Shown here one piece after another: positions 9,128-17,800 of a DNA stretch of 64,000 nucleotides. A program made the translations under genes and the position numbers. The notes below the pieces were generated by a model. It did no database searches. It had not been told where the DNA came from and saw only the letters and a list, made by a program, of their open reading frames with translations. This DNA is from Sulfitobacter sp. CW3 (GTDB lineage Bacteria > Pseudomonadota > Alphaproteobacteria > Rhodobacterales > Rhodobacteraceae): the NCBI RefSeq assembly GCF_019392245.1, contig NZ_JAHXRL010000001.1:1-64000 (forward strand), written 5' to 3'. Within the stretch, counting starts at the first letter, position 1; each line of letters opens with the position of its first letter.

Positions 9128-10474
9128 TTAGACTTGCGCAAAACCGGCGTCGAGCGCGGTCAAGATCGTGTTTGTGTCCTGCTCGGTCAAGACAAGCGGT
9201 GGTGACAAAATGAGGTTTGGACCTGATACCCGAACCATCGCACCCGCTGCATATGTGCCTTCGAAAACGATCGCCGTTGTGTCTGCGTCAATCGGCTTTT
9301 TTGTGGCCCGGTCACTGACCATTTCGATAGCAGTCATAAGGCCATGGCCGCCGCGTACATCACCAATGATGTCGTATTTCTCCATGAGAGATTTGCACCC
9401 CTCGAAAAGCTGCGTGCCACGTGCAGCTGCGTTTTCCACCACATTCAGGCGTTTGGTTTCTGCCAGACACGCCAGTGCCGCCGCAGCCCCGACCGGATGA
9501 CCGGAATAGGTATATCCATGCGCAATCTTGGCTGATGGATTGTTTTCGAACACCTCAACCATACGATCCCCCAGCATCACAGCACCGAACGGGAAGTACC
9601 CGTTCGAAATCGCTTTCGCGGTGGCCATCATATCCGGCTTGATGCCCCACAGACGCGCACCCGACCATGCACCTGTACGACCATAAGCCGTGATCACTTC
9701 GTCCGTGATCAGGAGTATGCCGTTTTTGTTGCAAATCTCTTGTACCATTGGCGCAAAGGATTTGTGCGGCGGGATAACGCCGCCAGCGCCCAAAATCGGC
9801 TCCATGATCATAGCCGCGATTGTACCTGCACCTTGAAATGCAATTTCGTCTTCAAGGGCCTGAACACACAGGTGTGCCAACCGTTCCGGGTCCGTTTCAT
9901 TAAACGGGTTCCGGTAGGTATAAGGTGCAGGAATGTGGTAACAGCCCGGCAATAGCGGTTCATACGCTGTCCGGAAATTGGAGTTCCCGTTCACAGAAGC
10001 ACCGCCGATATGCGTGCCATGGTAGCCCTTTTTCAGGCTCAAGAATTTGGTGCGGCCGGCTTCTCCACGGAGCTTGTGATACTGGCGCGCCAAACGCAGG
10101 GCGGTTTCAACAGAATCCGATCCGCCAGAAGTAAAGAATGAACGGCTTAGCCCATCCGGCTCAAAGAAGTTCGCCAGCTCGTAAGACAGTTCAATCGCCG
10201 CATCGTTGGTGGTGCCGCGAAAGGTTGAATAGTAGGGCAGAGCGTCCAATTGATTTGCAATGGCATCTTTTACCGGTTGGCAAGAGTAGCCCAGGTTTAC
10301 GTTCCAAAGCCCGCCCACAGCATCCACGACAGAATGCCCGTCGATATCCGTTACGCTGACACCGGCTGCACCTGTGATGATTTTGGGCGGATTGTCATGA
10401 CTGTCTTTCGGTGATGTCATCGGGTGCCACATGTGACGTCCGTTGTTCTCTTTCAGGAAGTTTGAATCTTTCAT
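9128..10474 (-). CDS. Class III omega-aminotransferase (taurine/beta-alanine-pyruvate type)
   Basis: This 448-residue PLP enzyme belongs to the subclass of omega-amino acid:pyruvate aminotransferases. It has an N-terminal MWHPMTS, the cofactor regions TSGGSDSVETALRLAR and KKGYHGTH, the Asp of DEVITAYGRTG, and the Schiff-base Lys in ATAKAISNGY. These enzymes move a terminal amino group from substrates such as beta-alanine, taurine, GABA or polyamines to pyruvate, giving an aldehyde. The aldehyde dehydrogenase at 14495 in the divergent unit could oxidise that product. The gene overlaps the upstream IclR gene by four bases. The substrate cannot be set from sequence. Confidence 0.85.
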   Translation of the reverse strand: MKDSNFLKENNGRHMWHPMTSPKDSHDNPPKIITGAAGVSVTDIDGHSVVDAVGGLWNVNLGYSCQPVKDAIANQLDALPYYSTFRGTTNDAAIELSYELANFFEPDGLSRSFFTSGGSDSVETALRLARQYHKLRGEAGRTKFLSLKKGYHGTHIGGASVNGNSNFRTAYEPLLPGCYHIPAPYTYRNPFNETDPERLAHLCVQALEDEIAFQGAGTIAAMIMEPILGAGGVIPPHKSFAPMVQEICNKNGILLITDEVITAYGRTGAWSGARLWGIKPDMMATAKAISNGYFPFGAVMLGDRMVEVFENNPSAKIAHGYTYSGHPVGAAAALACLAETKRLNVVENAAARGTQLFEGCKSLMEKYDIIGDVRGGHGLMTAIEMVSDRATKKPIDADTTAIVFEGTYAAGAMVRVSGPNLILSPPLVLTEQDTNTILTALDAGFAQV

Positions 10475-11337
10475 GATTTCGTTTCCAGTTCATGTGATTT
10501 TGAGAGTGTCGCGGCCCATATGGCCTCGATGCGTTGGGGCGTGGTGCCACCCCATCCGCGCGTTAGGTCGCGGCTGGCGGTGATCAGGTGTTCTTGGCAA
10601 TTGCGTTCAAGATCCGGCGAGAACCGCGTCGCGACACAGGCCACCGAGACCGCGCCAGCTAAATTTCCGGTTTCGTCAAAGACCGGCGCGGCGAGGCTGG
10701 ATACTTCGTGCTCAAAGCTCCGGATTGTGCGCCCGAAACCGGTTTCCCTTACCGACTGAACCATCTCCTCAAGGGACTCTACCGAGTTGATTGTATGGTC
10801 GGTGAATGCTTCCAGGTTTTTCGCCGCAACGGCCATCAGTTCATCCGGGCCGAAGGCCAGTGTCGACAGCCCCGACGCCGTCGCATGAAGTGGAAACCTG
10901 TCCAGGTCGATAACAACACGGGTGCTATGCTGCGTAGATTCGCACGATGCGAGCGCAAAGACAGTCGTTCCTGACAATATCGACGCGTGCGTCGTTTCGC
11001 CCGTTTGATCGGCCAGCCTTTTCAGGATTGGAAGCGCGATTTCTTTGCGCGGGACCGTCATTTCACGTGTTTGGGCAAGCTGCAAAAGGGCAGGCCCAAG
11101 GCGGTACTGGCGGGTGAGGGGGTTCTGTTCGACAAAACCCACCTCTTCAAGCGCTTGCAGGTGACGGTGGGTCGTCGCCTTGTCCCGTTTAGCAAGCCTG
11201 CATAGCGCCGACAGCCCAATTTCCGGACTGGTTGCCGAAAAGTGCGACAGTAGTTGAAGGGTTTTTAGCGCTGATGACATTTTTCGAACCACCAATTCAT
11301 CTGATTTCAGAAAAAAGTTTGACAGACTCATTTTCAC
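10471..11337 (-). CDS. IclR family transcriptional regulator
   Basis: This 288-residue protein has an N-terminal winged helix (DKATTHRHLQALEEVGFV, about residues 52-69) and a C-terminal IclR effector domain ending in GWGG. It lies at the head of the minus-strand aminotransferase-hydrolase unit and diverges from the tctCBA-aldh unit, so it most likely controls both. The start used is GTG at 11337, with ATG at 11331 or 11280 as alternatives. A perfect inverted repeat in the divergent promoter region is a candidate operator. The effector is unknown but presumably the imported compound or a product. Confidence 0.88.
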   Translation of the reverse strand: MKMSLSNFFLKSDELVVRKMSSALKTLQLLSHFSATSPEIGLSALCRLAKRDKATTHRHLQALEEVGFVEQNPLTRQYRLGPALLQLAQTREMTVPRKEIALPILKRLADQTGETTHASILSGTTVFALASCESTQHSTRVVIDLDRFPLHATASGLSTLAFGPDELMAVAAKNLEAFTDHTINSVESLEEMVQSVRETGFGRTIRSFEHEVSSLAAPVFDETGNLAGAVSVACVATRFSPDLERNCQEHLITASRDLTRGWGGTTPQRIEAIWAATLSKSHELETKS

Positions 11338-11361
11338 AAGGCAACCTTTTTTTAAACCAAT

Positions 11362-11378
11362 GGTTCACAATATGAACC
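11362..11378. promoter_or_regulatory. Candidate IclR operator (inverted repeat)
   Basis: GGTTCA-CAATA-TGAACC is a perfect 6-bp inverted repeat with a 5-bp spacer in the 61-base divergent interval between the IclR gene and the substrate-binding protein gene. AACC-AAT-GGTT overlaps it on the left. Position and symmetry suit an IclR dimer site controlling both directions. Confidence 0.5.
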
Positions 11379-11398
11379 GATAAGCAGGGAGAATGGAA

Positions 11399-12343
11399 AT
11401 GCTGAAATTTACAAAGACGGCGACGGCGGTCGCGCTTGCCTTTGTCGCGGTTGCGGGAAGCGCTCAGGCTGAATATCCAGAAAAGCCGGTTGAGTTTGTT
11501 GTGCCTTGGCCTCCGGGTGATCTGGAAGACGTGCTGACGCGCATGATCGCCGAGGATTTTACCAAAACCTATGGGGTCGCTGCTGCGGTGGTTAACAAAC
11601 CAGGCGGCGGCGGGGGCCCGTTCCCCGGTGCAATCGAAGTCGCTAACGCGCCAGCCGATGGATATACTGTCGGGTCCTTCATTATCGCTATTCCGGTCGT
11701 TGGTCCTCAACTCGGCATTCCAGAGCTGAACCCGAACCCGTTTGTGCCACTTGGGAACTTTCTGACGTACCCATTTGTGATCGCAGCGGGTGGTGATGCG
11801 CCTTATGATGATATGGCGGGTCTTGCCGAATACGCGCAAAGCAATGACGTCGTTCTGGGCCACTTCGGTGCGCCGCTTGTACCGACACAAGTGACGCTTG
11901 GTTTGGCAAAAGAACTGGGTTTCGCATACGCATCTGATGCGGCCTTTGACGCGCTTGATTGCAATACGCTTGCGTCCGGCGATGTTGACGTCATCAACAC
12001 GACTTTGCAGCTGATCCTGCCATGTCTGGACGACGTCAAAGTACTAGCCTCCATCGGGTCCGAGCGTATTTCCCTAACTCCGGACACGCCAACAGTCACT
12101 GAACTTGCACCGAACCTTGATGTCGCGTTGTGGAACGGTCTTTTCGTTCACAAAGATACGCCACAGGACGTGCGCGACAAAATTATCGCGGTCGCCGAAA
12201 GAACGGTCATGTCCGAGCGCGCCCAGACCCTTGCCGCTGAAACAGGTGCGCTTGTTTACTGGCAAGATGCTGATGCTGTGAATGCCCAAATCGAACAAGA
12301 CATTCAGACGCTTGGCACCATCGATACGCTTCTCTCCGAGTAG
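11399..12343 (+). CDS. Tripartite tricarboxylate transporter substrate-binding protein (TctC family)
   Basis: This 314-residue protein has a signal peptide (cleavage near GSAQA-EYP) followed by the TctC-family start YPEKPVEFVVPWPPG and NKPGGGGGPFPGA. It captures a carboxylate-type ligand in the periplasm for the TctA/TctB membrane pair encoded next. The ATG at 11399 is preferred over 11393 because AGGGAG then sits seven bases upstream. A stable hairpin follows the stop, which would let this gene be expressed above the membrane subunits. The ligand is unknown; the divergent aminotransferase suggests an amino acid or amine-containing acid. Confidence 0.9.
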   Translation: MLKFTKTATAVALAFVAVAGSAQAEYPEKPVEFVVPWPPGDLEDVLTRMIAEDFTKTYGVAAAVVNKPGGGGGPFPGAIEVANAPADGYTVGSFIIAIPVVGPQLGIPELNPNPFVPLGNFLTYPFVIAAGGDAPYDDMAGLAEYAQSNDVVLGHFGAPLVPTQVTLGLAKELGFAYASDAAFDALDCNTLASGDVDVINTTLQLILPCLDDVKVLASIGSERISLTPDTPTVTELAPNLDVALWNGLFVHKDTPQDVRDKIIAVAERTVMSERAQTLAAETGALVYWQDADAVNAQIEQDIQTLGTIDTLLSE

Positions 12344-12362
12344 GGCTATCCACTGGAAAATG

Positions 12363-12387
12363 GACCGGGCAGCGCTGCTGCCCGGTC
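12363..12387 (+). terminator. Intercistronic hairpin between tctC-like and tctB-like genes
   Basis: GACCGGGCAGC and GCTGCCCGGTC form a perfect 11-bp stem with a GCT loop, followed by TTTGG and not a full T-run. It lies between the binding-protein stop and the tctB start. It could act as a partial terminator or as an RNA-stabilising barrier giving excess binding protein. Confidence 0.65.
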
Positions 12388-12418
12388 TTTGGCTCGAACA
12401 CCAAAGCGGAGCACGACA

Positions 12419-12958
12419 TTGACCAACTCAAAGACACTCAAGTCTCTGTTTAAAAGGTACCGCAGACCAGGTGATATTGTGTTCGCGTGGTTCTGTCTGA
12501 TTTGCTCGGTTTTTCTGTTGAGCCAAATCTACGATCAGACGGCCTATAAGGCAGGGGCCAAGCTGTTTGCGCAGTCACGCTTTTGGCCCGCGGTCTCGCT
12601 GTGCCTCATGGCTGGCTTTGCAGTCCTGCATCTTCTGGGGTCCGCTTTCTCACAGCGCATCGAAGGTCGCTGGCGCGAGGTTTGGCTTTGGGTCTCATCG
12701 CTTGAATATGCGGGTTGGTTCATGGCGTACGCCTGTGCTGTGCCCTATGCGGGGTATTTGCCCACCACAATTCTGTTTGCCGTCCTGCTTGCGCTGCGGG
12801 CCGGATATCGCAGCGCCAAGATGTTGCTTGCCGCTGCTGGCAGCGCTCTGTTCACCGTTTTACTGTTCAAGACCTTGCTGAAAGTGAACTTACCGTCGGG
12901 CCTTATTTACGAGCAACTGCCCGATGGCCTGCGCCAATTCATGCTGACATATTTTTAG
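12419..12958 (+). CDS. Tripartite tricarboxylate transporter small membrane subunit (TctB family)
   Basis: This 179-residue protein has four hydrophobic segments and the general layout of TctB subunits, which are poorly conserved in sequence. The start is judged to be TTG at 12419, with GGAG seven bases upstream (12409-12412); an earlier TTG at 12389 lacks such a site and overlaps the hairpin region. It lies between the binding protein and the TctA channel gene, the normal order of these importers. Family assignment rests on position as well as on the membrane pattern. Confidence 0.82.
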   Translation: MTNSKTLKSLFKRYRRPGDIVFAWFCLICSVFLLSQIYDQTAYKAGAKLFAQSRFWPAVSLCLMAGFAVLHLLGSAFSQRIEGRWREVWLWVSSLEYAGWFMAYACAVPYAGYLPTTILFAVLLALRAGYRSAKMLLAAAGSALFTVLLFKTLLKVNLPSGLIYEQLPDGLRQFMLTYF

Positions 12959-12970
12959 TAGGACCACACA

Positions 12971-14488
12971 ATGGAGAATATTTTAGCAGGTGCCGAAATG
13001 CTGGCGCGGTGGGATGTCATTGTTGCCTTGTTGATCGGGTCGATTGGCGGCGTGATCATTGGCGCAATTCCGGGCGTTGGCCCCGCAGTTGCAATTGCGA
13101 TCTTGCTGCCCGCGACATTTGGTTTGGACCCGATTGTTGGCCTTACGATGCTCTTGGGGATTTACGGATCGTCGATGTACGGGGGGGCGATACCTGCTGT
13201 TCTTATCAATACACCCGGCACAGCGGTAAATGCGCTGACGTCTTACGACGGATACCCGATGACGAAAAACGGCGAGGCCCACCGCGCCGTATCCTTGTCC
13301 TATAGCGCGTCCTTTTTTGGGGGCATTTTCGGCATTGTGTGCTTGATTTTGCTGTCGCCCGTACTTGCCATCGTGGCACCGATGTTCGGCAGCCGCGAAA
13401 TATTCTTGGCGGCGCTTTTGGGCATCATACTTGTCGTCTTGGCGCACCGAGGGCAGATCATGGCAGCGGGTATGCTGGCGATGTTTGGGGTATTCCTGCA
13501 AACCATCGGGCTTGATGCTGTGACCTACACGCAGCGCTATACCTTTAGTCAGTCGTTCTTGTCTTCGGGGATTAACCTGATCGTTGTTGTGCTGGGATTA
13601 TTTGCACTAAGTCAGGCATTTTTCCTGCTGACGGCACCGGATAGCAGCCCGGACGCAAAGCCCGTAACCGGCAAGCTGGGCGTAGGTTTCAAAGAACTGA
13701 TGAAGCACAAGCGCGTCGCGACCGTCGCGTCGAGCTTTGGTGTCATCCTTGGCATGATCCCTGGAACCGGTGAATTCACCGCCCAGTTCATGAGCTATAC
13801 CTATGCTCAGAAAACCTCGAAAGAGCCTGAAATGTTCGGCAAGGGTTCGCCCGAAGGGTTGATCGCATCCGAAGCGGCAAACAACGCTGTGCCCGCCGCC
13901 GCGATGATACCGCTTTTGGCATTGGGCATTCCGGGAGAAGCGTTAACGGCCATGATGCTGTCAGTCTTCTATGTGCATAACGTCATTCCCGGCCCGCAGT
14001 TGTTCCAGAACAACATCGATCTCGTTTACGGCCTGTATTTCTCACTGATTGCGTTGAATGTGATCGTGATGATTTTTCTGCTGTTCTCTACGAACTTGCT
14101 GACCAAGATCATTCGCATTCCCACCCGTTTCTTGGGCGTAATGATCCTGATCTTGTCATTCGTCGGGGTCTATTCACTGCGCAATTCACTGACCGACGTG
14201 ATTATTTCGGCGGTATTCGGTGTCTTTGGGCTGGTCCTGAAACGATTGAACCTGCCGATTGTTCCGATCATCCTTGGCATGGTTCTTGGCGGTATTATGG
14301 AAACCAAGCTGCGGTCAGCCTTGCCGCGCCTCAAATCACCAATGGATATGATCGACCGTCCGATCGCCTTCATTATCTTTGTTCTGATCCTTCTTGTGAT
14401 TGGCCTGCATATTCGCACGTTGGTCAAAGAATACCGCGCTTATCAGCCGGATGAGGATCACGATCTTCACGACACACAATCACGGTAA
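12971..14488 (+). CDS. Tripartite tricarboxylate transporter large permease (TctA family)
   Basis: This 505-residue inner-membrane protein has about 10-12 segments and the duplicated Gly/Pro-rich family motifs: IGAIPGVGPAVAIAILLP near residue 30, YGSSMYGGAIPAVLINTPGT near residue 65, and GMIPGTGEF with EAANNAVPAAAMIPLLALGI in the second half. TctA forms the translocation path of sodium-dependent carboxylate import with TctB and TctC. It starts 12 bases after the tctB stop and is followed within 6 bases by the aldehyde dehydrogenase gene, so transport and oxidation are co-transcribed. Confidence 0.93.
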   Translation: MENILAGAEMLARWDVIVALLIGSIGGVIIGAIPGVGPAVAIAILLPATFGLDPIVGLTMLLGIYGSSMYGGAIPAVLINTPGTAVNALTSYDGYPMTKNGEAHRAVSLSYSASFFGGIFGIVCLILLSPVLAIVAPMFGSREIFLAALLGIILVVLAHRGQIMAAGMLAMFGVFLQTIGLDAVTYTQRYTFSQSFLSSGINLIVVVLGLFALSQAFFLLTAPDSSPDAKPVTGKLGVGFKELMKHKRVATVASSFGVILGMIPGTGEFTAQFMSYTYAQKTSKEPEMFGKGSPEGLIASEAANNAVPAAAMIPLLALGIPGEALTAMMLSVFYVHNVIPGPQLFQNNIDLVYGLYFSLIALNVIVMIFLLFSTNLLTKIIRIPTRFLGVMILILSFVGVYSLRNSLTDVIISAVFGVFGLVLKRLNLPIVPIILGMVLGGIMETKLRSALPRLKSPMDMIDRPIAFIIFVLILLVIGLHIRTLVKEYRAYQPDEDHDLHDTQSR

Positions 14489-14494
14489 AGCATA

Positions 14495-15979
14495 ATGAAT
14501 CAGGATCAAATCAACGCGCTGCGTCGCATGCCGGTCGCACCACGCGGGCATCTTATCGATGGCAAATCCGTGGCTGCGTCAGACGGGGCGACACTGGATG
14601 TGCTGTCTCCGATTGATGGCAGTGTTCTGACACAGATTGCACGCGGGACCGCAGCCGATATGGAAGCCGCAATTGCATCAGCGCGGGCAAGTTTTGAGGA
14701 TGGGCGTTGGTCCGGCCAGCCGCCTGCTGCGCGCAAGAAGGTGCTTTTGAAATGGGCAGATCTGATCGACGCAAACGCGCTTGAGCTGGCGGTTCTGGGC
14801 GTGCGCGACAATGGCACCGAAATCAGCATGGCGATCAAGGCTGAACCGGGGTCTGCGGCGGCTACCATTCGCTATTACGCGGAAGCGCTGGATAAAATCT
14901 ACGGAGAGATTGCGCCGACGACCTCCGATATTCTGGGGCTGATCCACAAAGAACCCGTTGGCGTCGTGGGCGCAATCATCCCTTGGAACTTCCCCCTCAT
15001 GATTGGCGCTTGGAAGCTTGGTCCGGCGTTGGCCATGGGCAATTCGGTCGTCTTGAAACCGGCAGAAACAGCCTCGTTGTCATTGATGCGGATGGCTGAA
15101 CTGGCGCTTGAAGCGGGGCTACCTTCGGGTGTGCTGAACGCGGTGACCGGCGAAGGCGCGGTTGTCGGCGAGGCGATGGGCCTGTCCATGGACGTCGATG
15201 TTCTGGTCTTCACGGGCTCGGGCGGCACGGGGCGACGGCTGATGGAATACGCGGCGCGGTCGAATATGAAGCGCGTTTACCTCGAATTGGGCGGCAAATC
15301 TCCCAACATCATCTTTGCGGATGCTCCGAATTTGGACGAAGCGGCGACCGTGGCTGCCGCCGGTATTTTCCGCAATGCAGGGCAGGTTTGTGTCGCAGGG
15401 TCGCGTTTGCTGGTCGAGGCACCGATCCACGATGATTTTGTTGCTGCCGTTGTGAAAGCCGCAGAAGCCATGCGTGTTGGGGATCCGCTGGACATGAACA
15501 CAACGATAGGGGCGGTGAATTCCGAAACCCAGCTGGCAGCGAACCTAGGTTTTGTTGAAACGGCCAAGTCCGAAGGCGGTAACGTCGTGACAGGCGGTGG
15601 ACGTATTCTGCAGGACACGGGCGGTTACTATATGGCTCCGACGATTGTGACAGGGGTCACTCGGGATGCGACACTCACCCAAAAGGAAGTCTTTGGACCG
15701 GTATTGGGCGTGACCTCGTTTGAAGGTGAAGCAGAGGCCGTGCAGCTTGCCAATGCGACGGTGTATGGTTTGGCTGGCGGCGTCTGGACCAGCAACCTTA
15801 GCCGTGCGCACCGCATGATAAAGGCGATCCGGACAGGGGTTGTTCACGTCAATACTTATGGTGGTCCGGACGTGACTGTTCCGCTTGGCGGGGTCGGTCA
15901 ATCAGGTAACGGACATGACAAATCGCTTCATGCGATTGAGAAATACACCAACCTCAAGACCGCCTGGATCAAGCTTTAA
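14495..15979 (+). CDS. NAD(P)-dependent aldehyde dehydrogenase (PuuC/aminoaldehyde type)
   Basis: This 494-residue aldehyde dehydrogenase has IPWNFPLMIGAWKLGPALA, FTGSGGTGRR for cofactor binding, the general-base Glu in LELGGKSPN and the catalytic Cys299 in GQVCVAGSR. Overall it resembles gamma-glutamyl-aminobutyraldehyde and betaine/aminoaldehyde dehydrogenases. It would convert the aldehyde left by the divergent omega-aminotransferase into a carboxylic acid. It is the fourth gene of the tctCBA unit, with a UPF0261 gene 12 bases downstream. Exact substrate is unresolved. Confidence 0.88.
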   Translation: MNQDQINALRRMPVAPRGHLIDGKSVAASDGATLDVLSPIDGSVLTQIARGTAADMEAAIASARASFEDGRWSGQPPAARKKVLLKWADLIDANALELAVLGVRDNGTEISMAIKAEPGSAAATIRYYAEALDKIYGEIAPTTSDILGLIHKEPVGVVGAIIPWNFPLMIGAWKLGPALAMGNSVVLKPAETASLSLMRMAELALEAGLPSGVLNAVTGEGAVVGEAMGLSMDVDVLVFTGSGGTGRRLMEYAARSNMKRVYLELGGKSPNIIFADAPNLDEAATVAAAGIFRNAGQVCVAGSRLLVEAPIHDDFVAAVVKAAEAMRVGDPLDMNTTIGAVNSETQLAANLGFVETAKSEGGNVVTGGGRILQDTGGYYMAPTIVTGVTRDATLTQKEVFGPVLGVTSFEGEAEAVQLANATVYGLAGGVWTSNLSRAHRMIKAIRTGVVHVNTYGGPDVTVPLGGVGQSGNGHDKSLHAIEKYTNLKTAWIKL

Positions 15980-15991
15980 GGAGTACGCCTT

Positions 15992-17224
15992 ATGTCTGGT
16001 AAAACGATCCTCATTATCGGAACCTACGACACAAAAGACGATGAACTGGGCTACTTGGCGGATGTAATTCGCAAGCAAGGCGGTCAAGTTGTCACGATGG
16101 ACGTGTCGGTGCTGGGCGACCCGACGACGCCTGCCAATTATTCGAAACATGTGGTCGCCGAAGAGGGCGGCAGTAGTATTGCTGCAGCCATCGCGACGAA
16201 AAACGAAAACCGGGCGATGCAGATCATGGCCGAGGGTGCGGCGCTTTTGACCGCGCGACTTTGTGCCGAGGCGCGCTTTGACGGGATGTTGGTCTTGGGT
16301 GGATCGATGGGAACCGATCTGGCGCTGGATGTGACGGCCGCGTTGCCGCTGGGGGTCCCGAAATACATCGTGTCGACGGTTTCATTCTCGCCCCTCATTC
16401 CGCCCGAACGCCTTGCGGCGGATGTGCAAATGATCCTTTGGGCCGGCGGGCTGTACGGATTGAACGGAATTTGCAAAGCATCGCTAAGCCAAGCGGCCGG
16501 AGCTGTTTTGGGCGCGGCCAATGCGGTTGAAAAACCGGACCCGGCCAAACCGATGATCGGCATGACGTCTCTGGGCAAAACGGCACTTCGGTACATGGTT
16601 TTCTTAAAACCAGCCCTTGAAGAACGCGGATACGAGGTCGCTGTTTTTCATGCGACAGGTATGGGTGGCCGCGCCTTTGAAAGTCTCGCATCGCAAGGCG
16701 CGTTTGCCTGTGTGTTCGACTTTTGCACCCAAGAGCTTGGCAACCACATTCACGGCTCGAATATTTCGGCGGGCGAGGACCGGTTGACCAATGCAGGACA
16801 GAATGGGACCCCGCAGATTGTGTCCGGCGGTTGTTACGATTTGGTCGATATTGTTGGCTGGCAGGGCGTTCCAGACAAATGGGCAGATCACCCGACCCAT
16901 GCACATAACCGACTGATCACATCGGTTGTCCTTAACAACGACGAACGGCGCGCGGTTGCACGTGCGCATTCCCGGCAACTCGCGGCGGCCAACGGGCCGG
17001 TGGCGTTTATATTTCCAGAACATGGATGTGGTGAATGGGATCGCGAAGGCGCAGACCTCCACGATCAGGACGGTCTTGATGCCTTTATGGCTGAACTTCG
17101 CGACACATTACCTGCAAATGTGGAAAGGCATACTGTTGATGCCCACATCAACGACGCGGTTTTTGCGACAAAGGCGCTTGCCATCTTTGACGATTGGCGC
17201 GCGCAAGGGCTGGTCAAAGGCTGA
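15992..17224 (+). CDS. UPF0261/Tm-1-like ATP-binding domain protein
   Basis: This 410-residue protein starts ILIIGTYDTKDDEL, the diagnostic N-terminus of the UPF0261 family related to plant Tm-1. It has a Gly-rich stretch (LVLGGSMGTDLAL) and a conserved middle part FHATGMGGRAFE; a C-terminal GCGEWDREG follows. The family is known structurally as a two-domain, nucleotide-binding protein, but its metabolic role in bacteria is poorly defined. Its place as last gene after an aldehyde dehydrogenase and TTT importer suggests an activating or isomerising step on the imported compound. That link is inference. SD sequence AAGGAG lies just upstream. Confidence 0.88.
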   Translation: MSGKTILIIGTYDTKDDELGYLADVIRKQGGQVVTMDVSVLGDPTTPANYSKHVVAEEGGSSIAAAIATKNENRAMQIMAEGAALLTARLCAEARFDGMLVLGGSMGTDLALDVTAALPLGVPKYIVSTVSFSPLIPPERLAADVQMILWAGGLYGLNGICKASLSQAAGAVLGAANAVEKPDPAKPMIGMTSLGKTALRYMVFLKPALEERGYEVAVFHATGMGGRAFESLASQGAFACVFDFCTQELGNHIHGSNISAGEDRLTNAGQNGTPQIVSGGCYDLVDIVGWQGVPDKWADHPTHAHNRLITSVVLNNDERRAVARAHSRQLAAANGPVAFIFPEHGCGEWDREGADLHDQDGLDAFMAELRDTLPANVERHTVDAHINDAVFATKALAIFDDWRAQGLVKG

Positions 17225-17236
17225 GACGTCGCGCGA

Positions 17237-17254
17237 AAGGGCGTCAACGCCCTT
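17237..17254 (+). terminator. Hairpin after the TTT-aldehyde dehydrogenase unit
   Basis: AAGGGCG-TCAA-CGCCCTT gives a 7-bp perfect stem with a tetraloop starting 13 bases after the UPF0261 stop. The following sequence lacks a strong T-run. Confidence 0.5.
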
Positions 17255-17800
17255 CAACGTTTAGCCTGAAACAAAGATGTTGCTGCAAACGGTCGGGACT
17301 GACGACAACGTGACGGTGAGTGATAATGCGCGCGGTGGCGGGTATCAGGGGGCGGCTACGTGAAGTGGCTTGAGTTCCCGCAGGCAGAGGCCGTTTTTAC
17401 CACTCCTCCGGTCTTGGGCGAAATCGCCAGCGACCCATAATGGGACCGCCGTCCATTTCGCGTCCATTTCAAAAATATTGCAACGAAGGCGACGGAAAAC
17501 CCACCGGTCCCCGTATCAGCAATGACACATACAACAGGAAGTAATCTCTCATTAACAAACTAGCAGACAGTCCAGACCGGTTTGGTCTCTTGGGCCGGGC
17601 GTTTCATTGGAACTTGGACCGATGGAACGTGGGCCCCTCGGGCTGTCAGTGCGTTGACATATCGCTGTGGACATTGCGTGGCACCGCCTCATCTTACGGG
17701 ATGAAAAGCGGTTGCACATGGCGTGGCACATCGGGCCGGACCAAAGATTATTCGCAAATACGTCCCCAAGGACACTGAGGCTACAGGAGCTAAGAAACCT
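17255..17800. other. Intergenic region before the RND efflux genes
   Basis: No gene is recognisable on either strand. Short frames (for example a plus-strand one near 17360-17440) have no family features. The region should hold the promoter of the efflux operon. A TTGACA near 17655 is present, but I see no convincing matching -10 element. No regulator gene accompanies the pump. Confidence 0.45.

Noticed and set aside
8260..10474. Taurine degradation through the omega-aminotransferase (Tpa-Xsc route)
   Set aside because: No xsc or pta gene is in the cluster, and the importer next to it is of the carboxylate TTT type; the enzyme may use another omega-amino acid.
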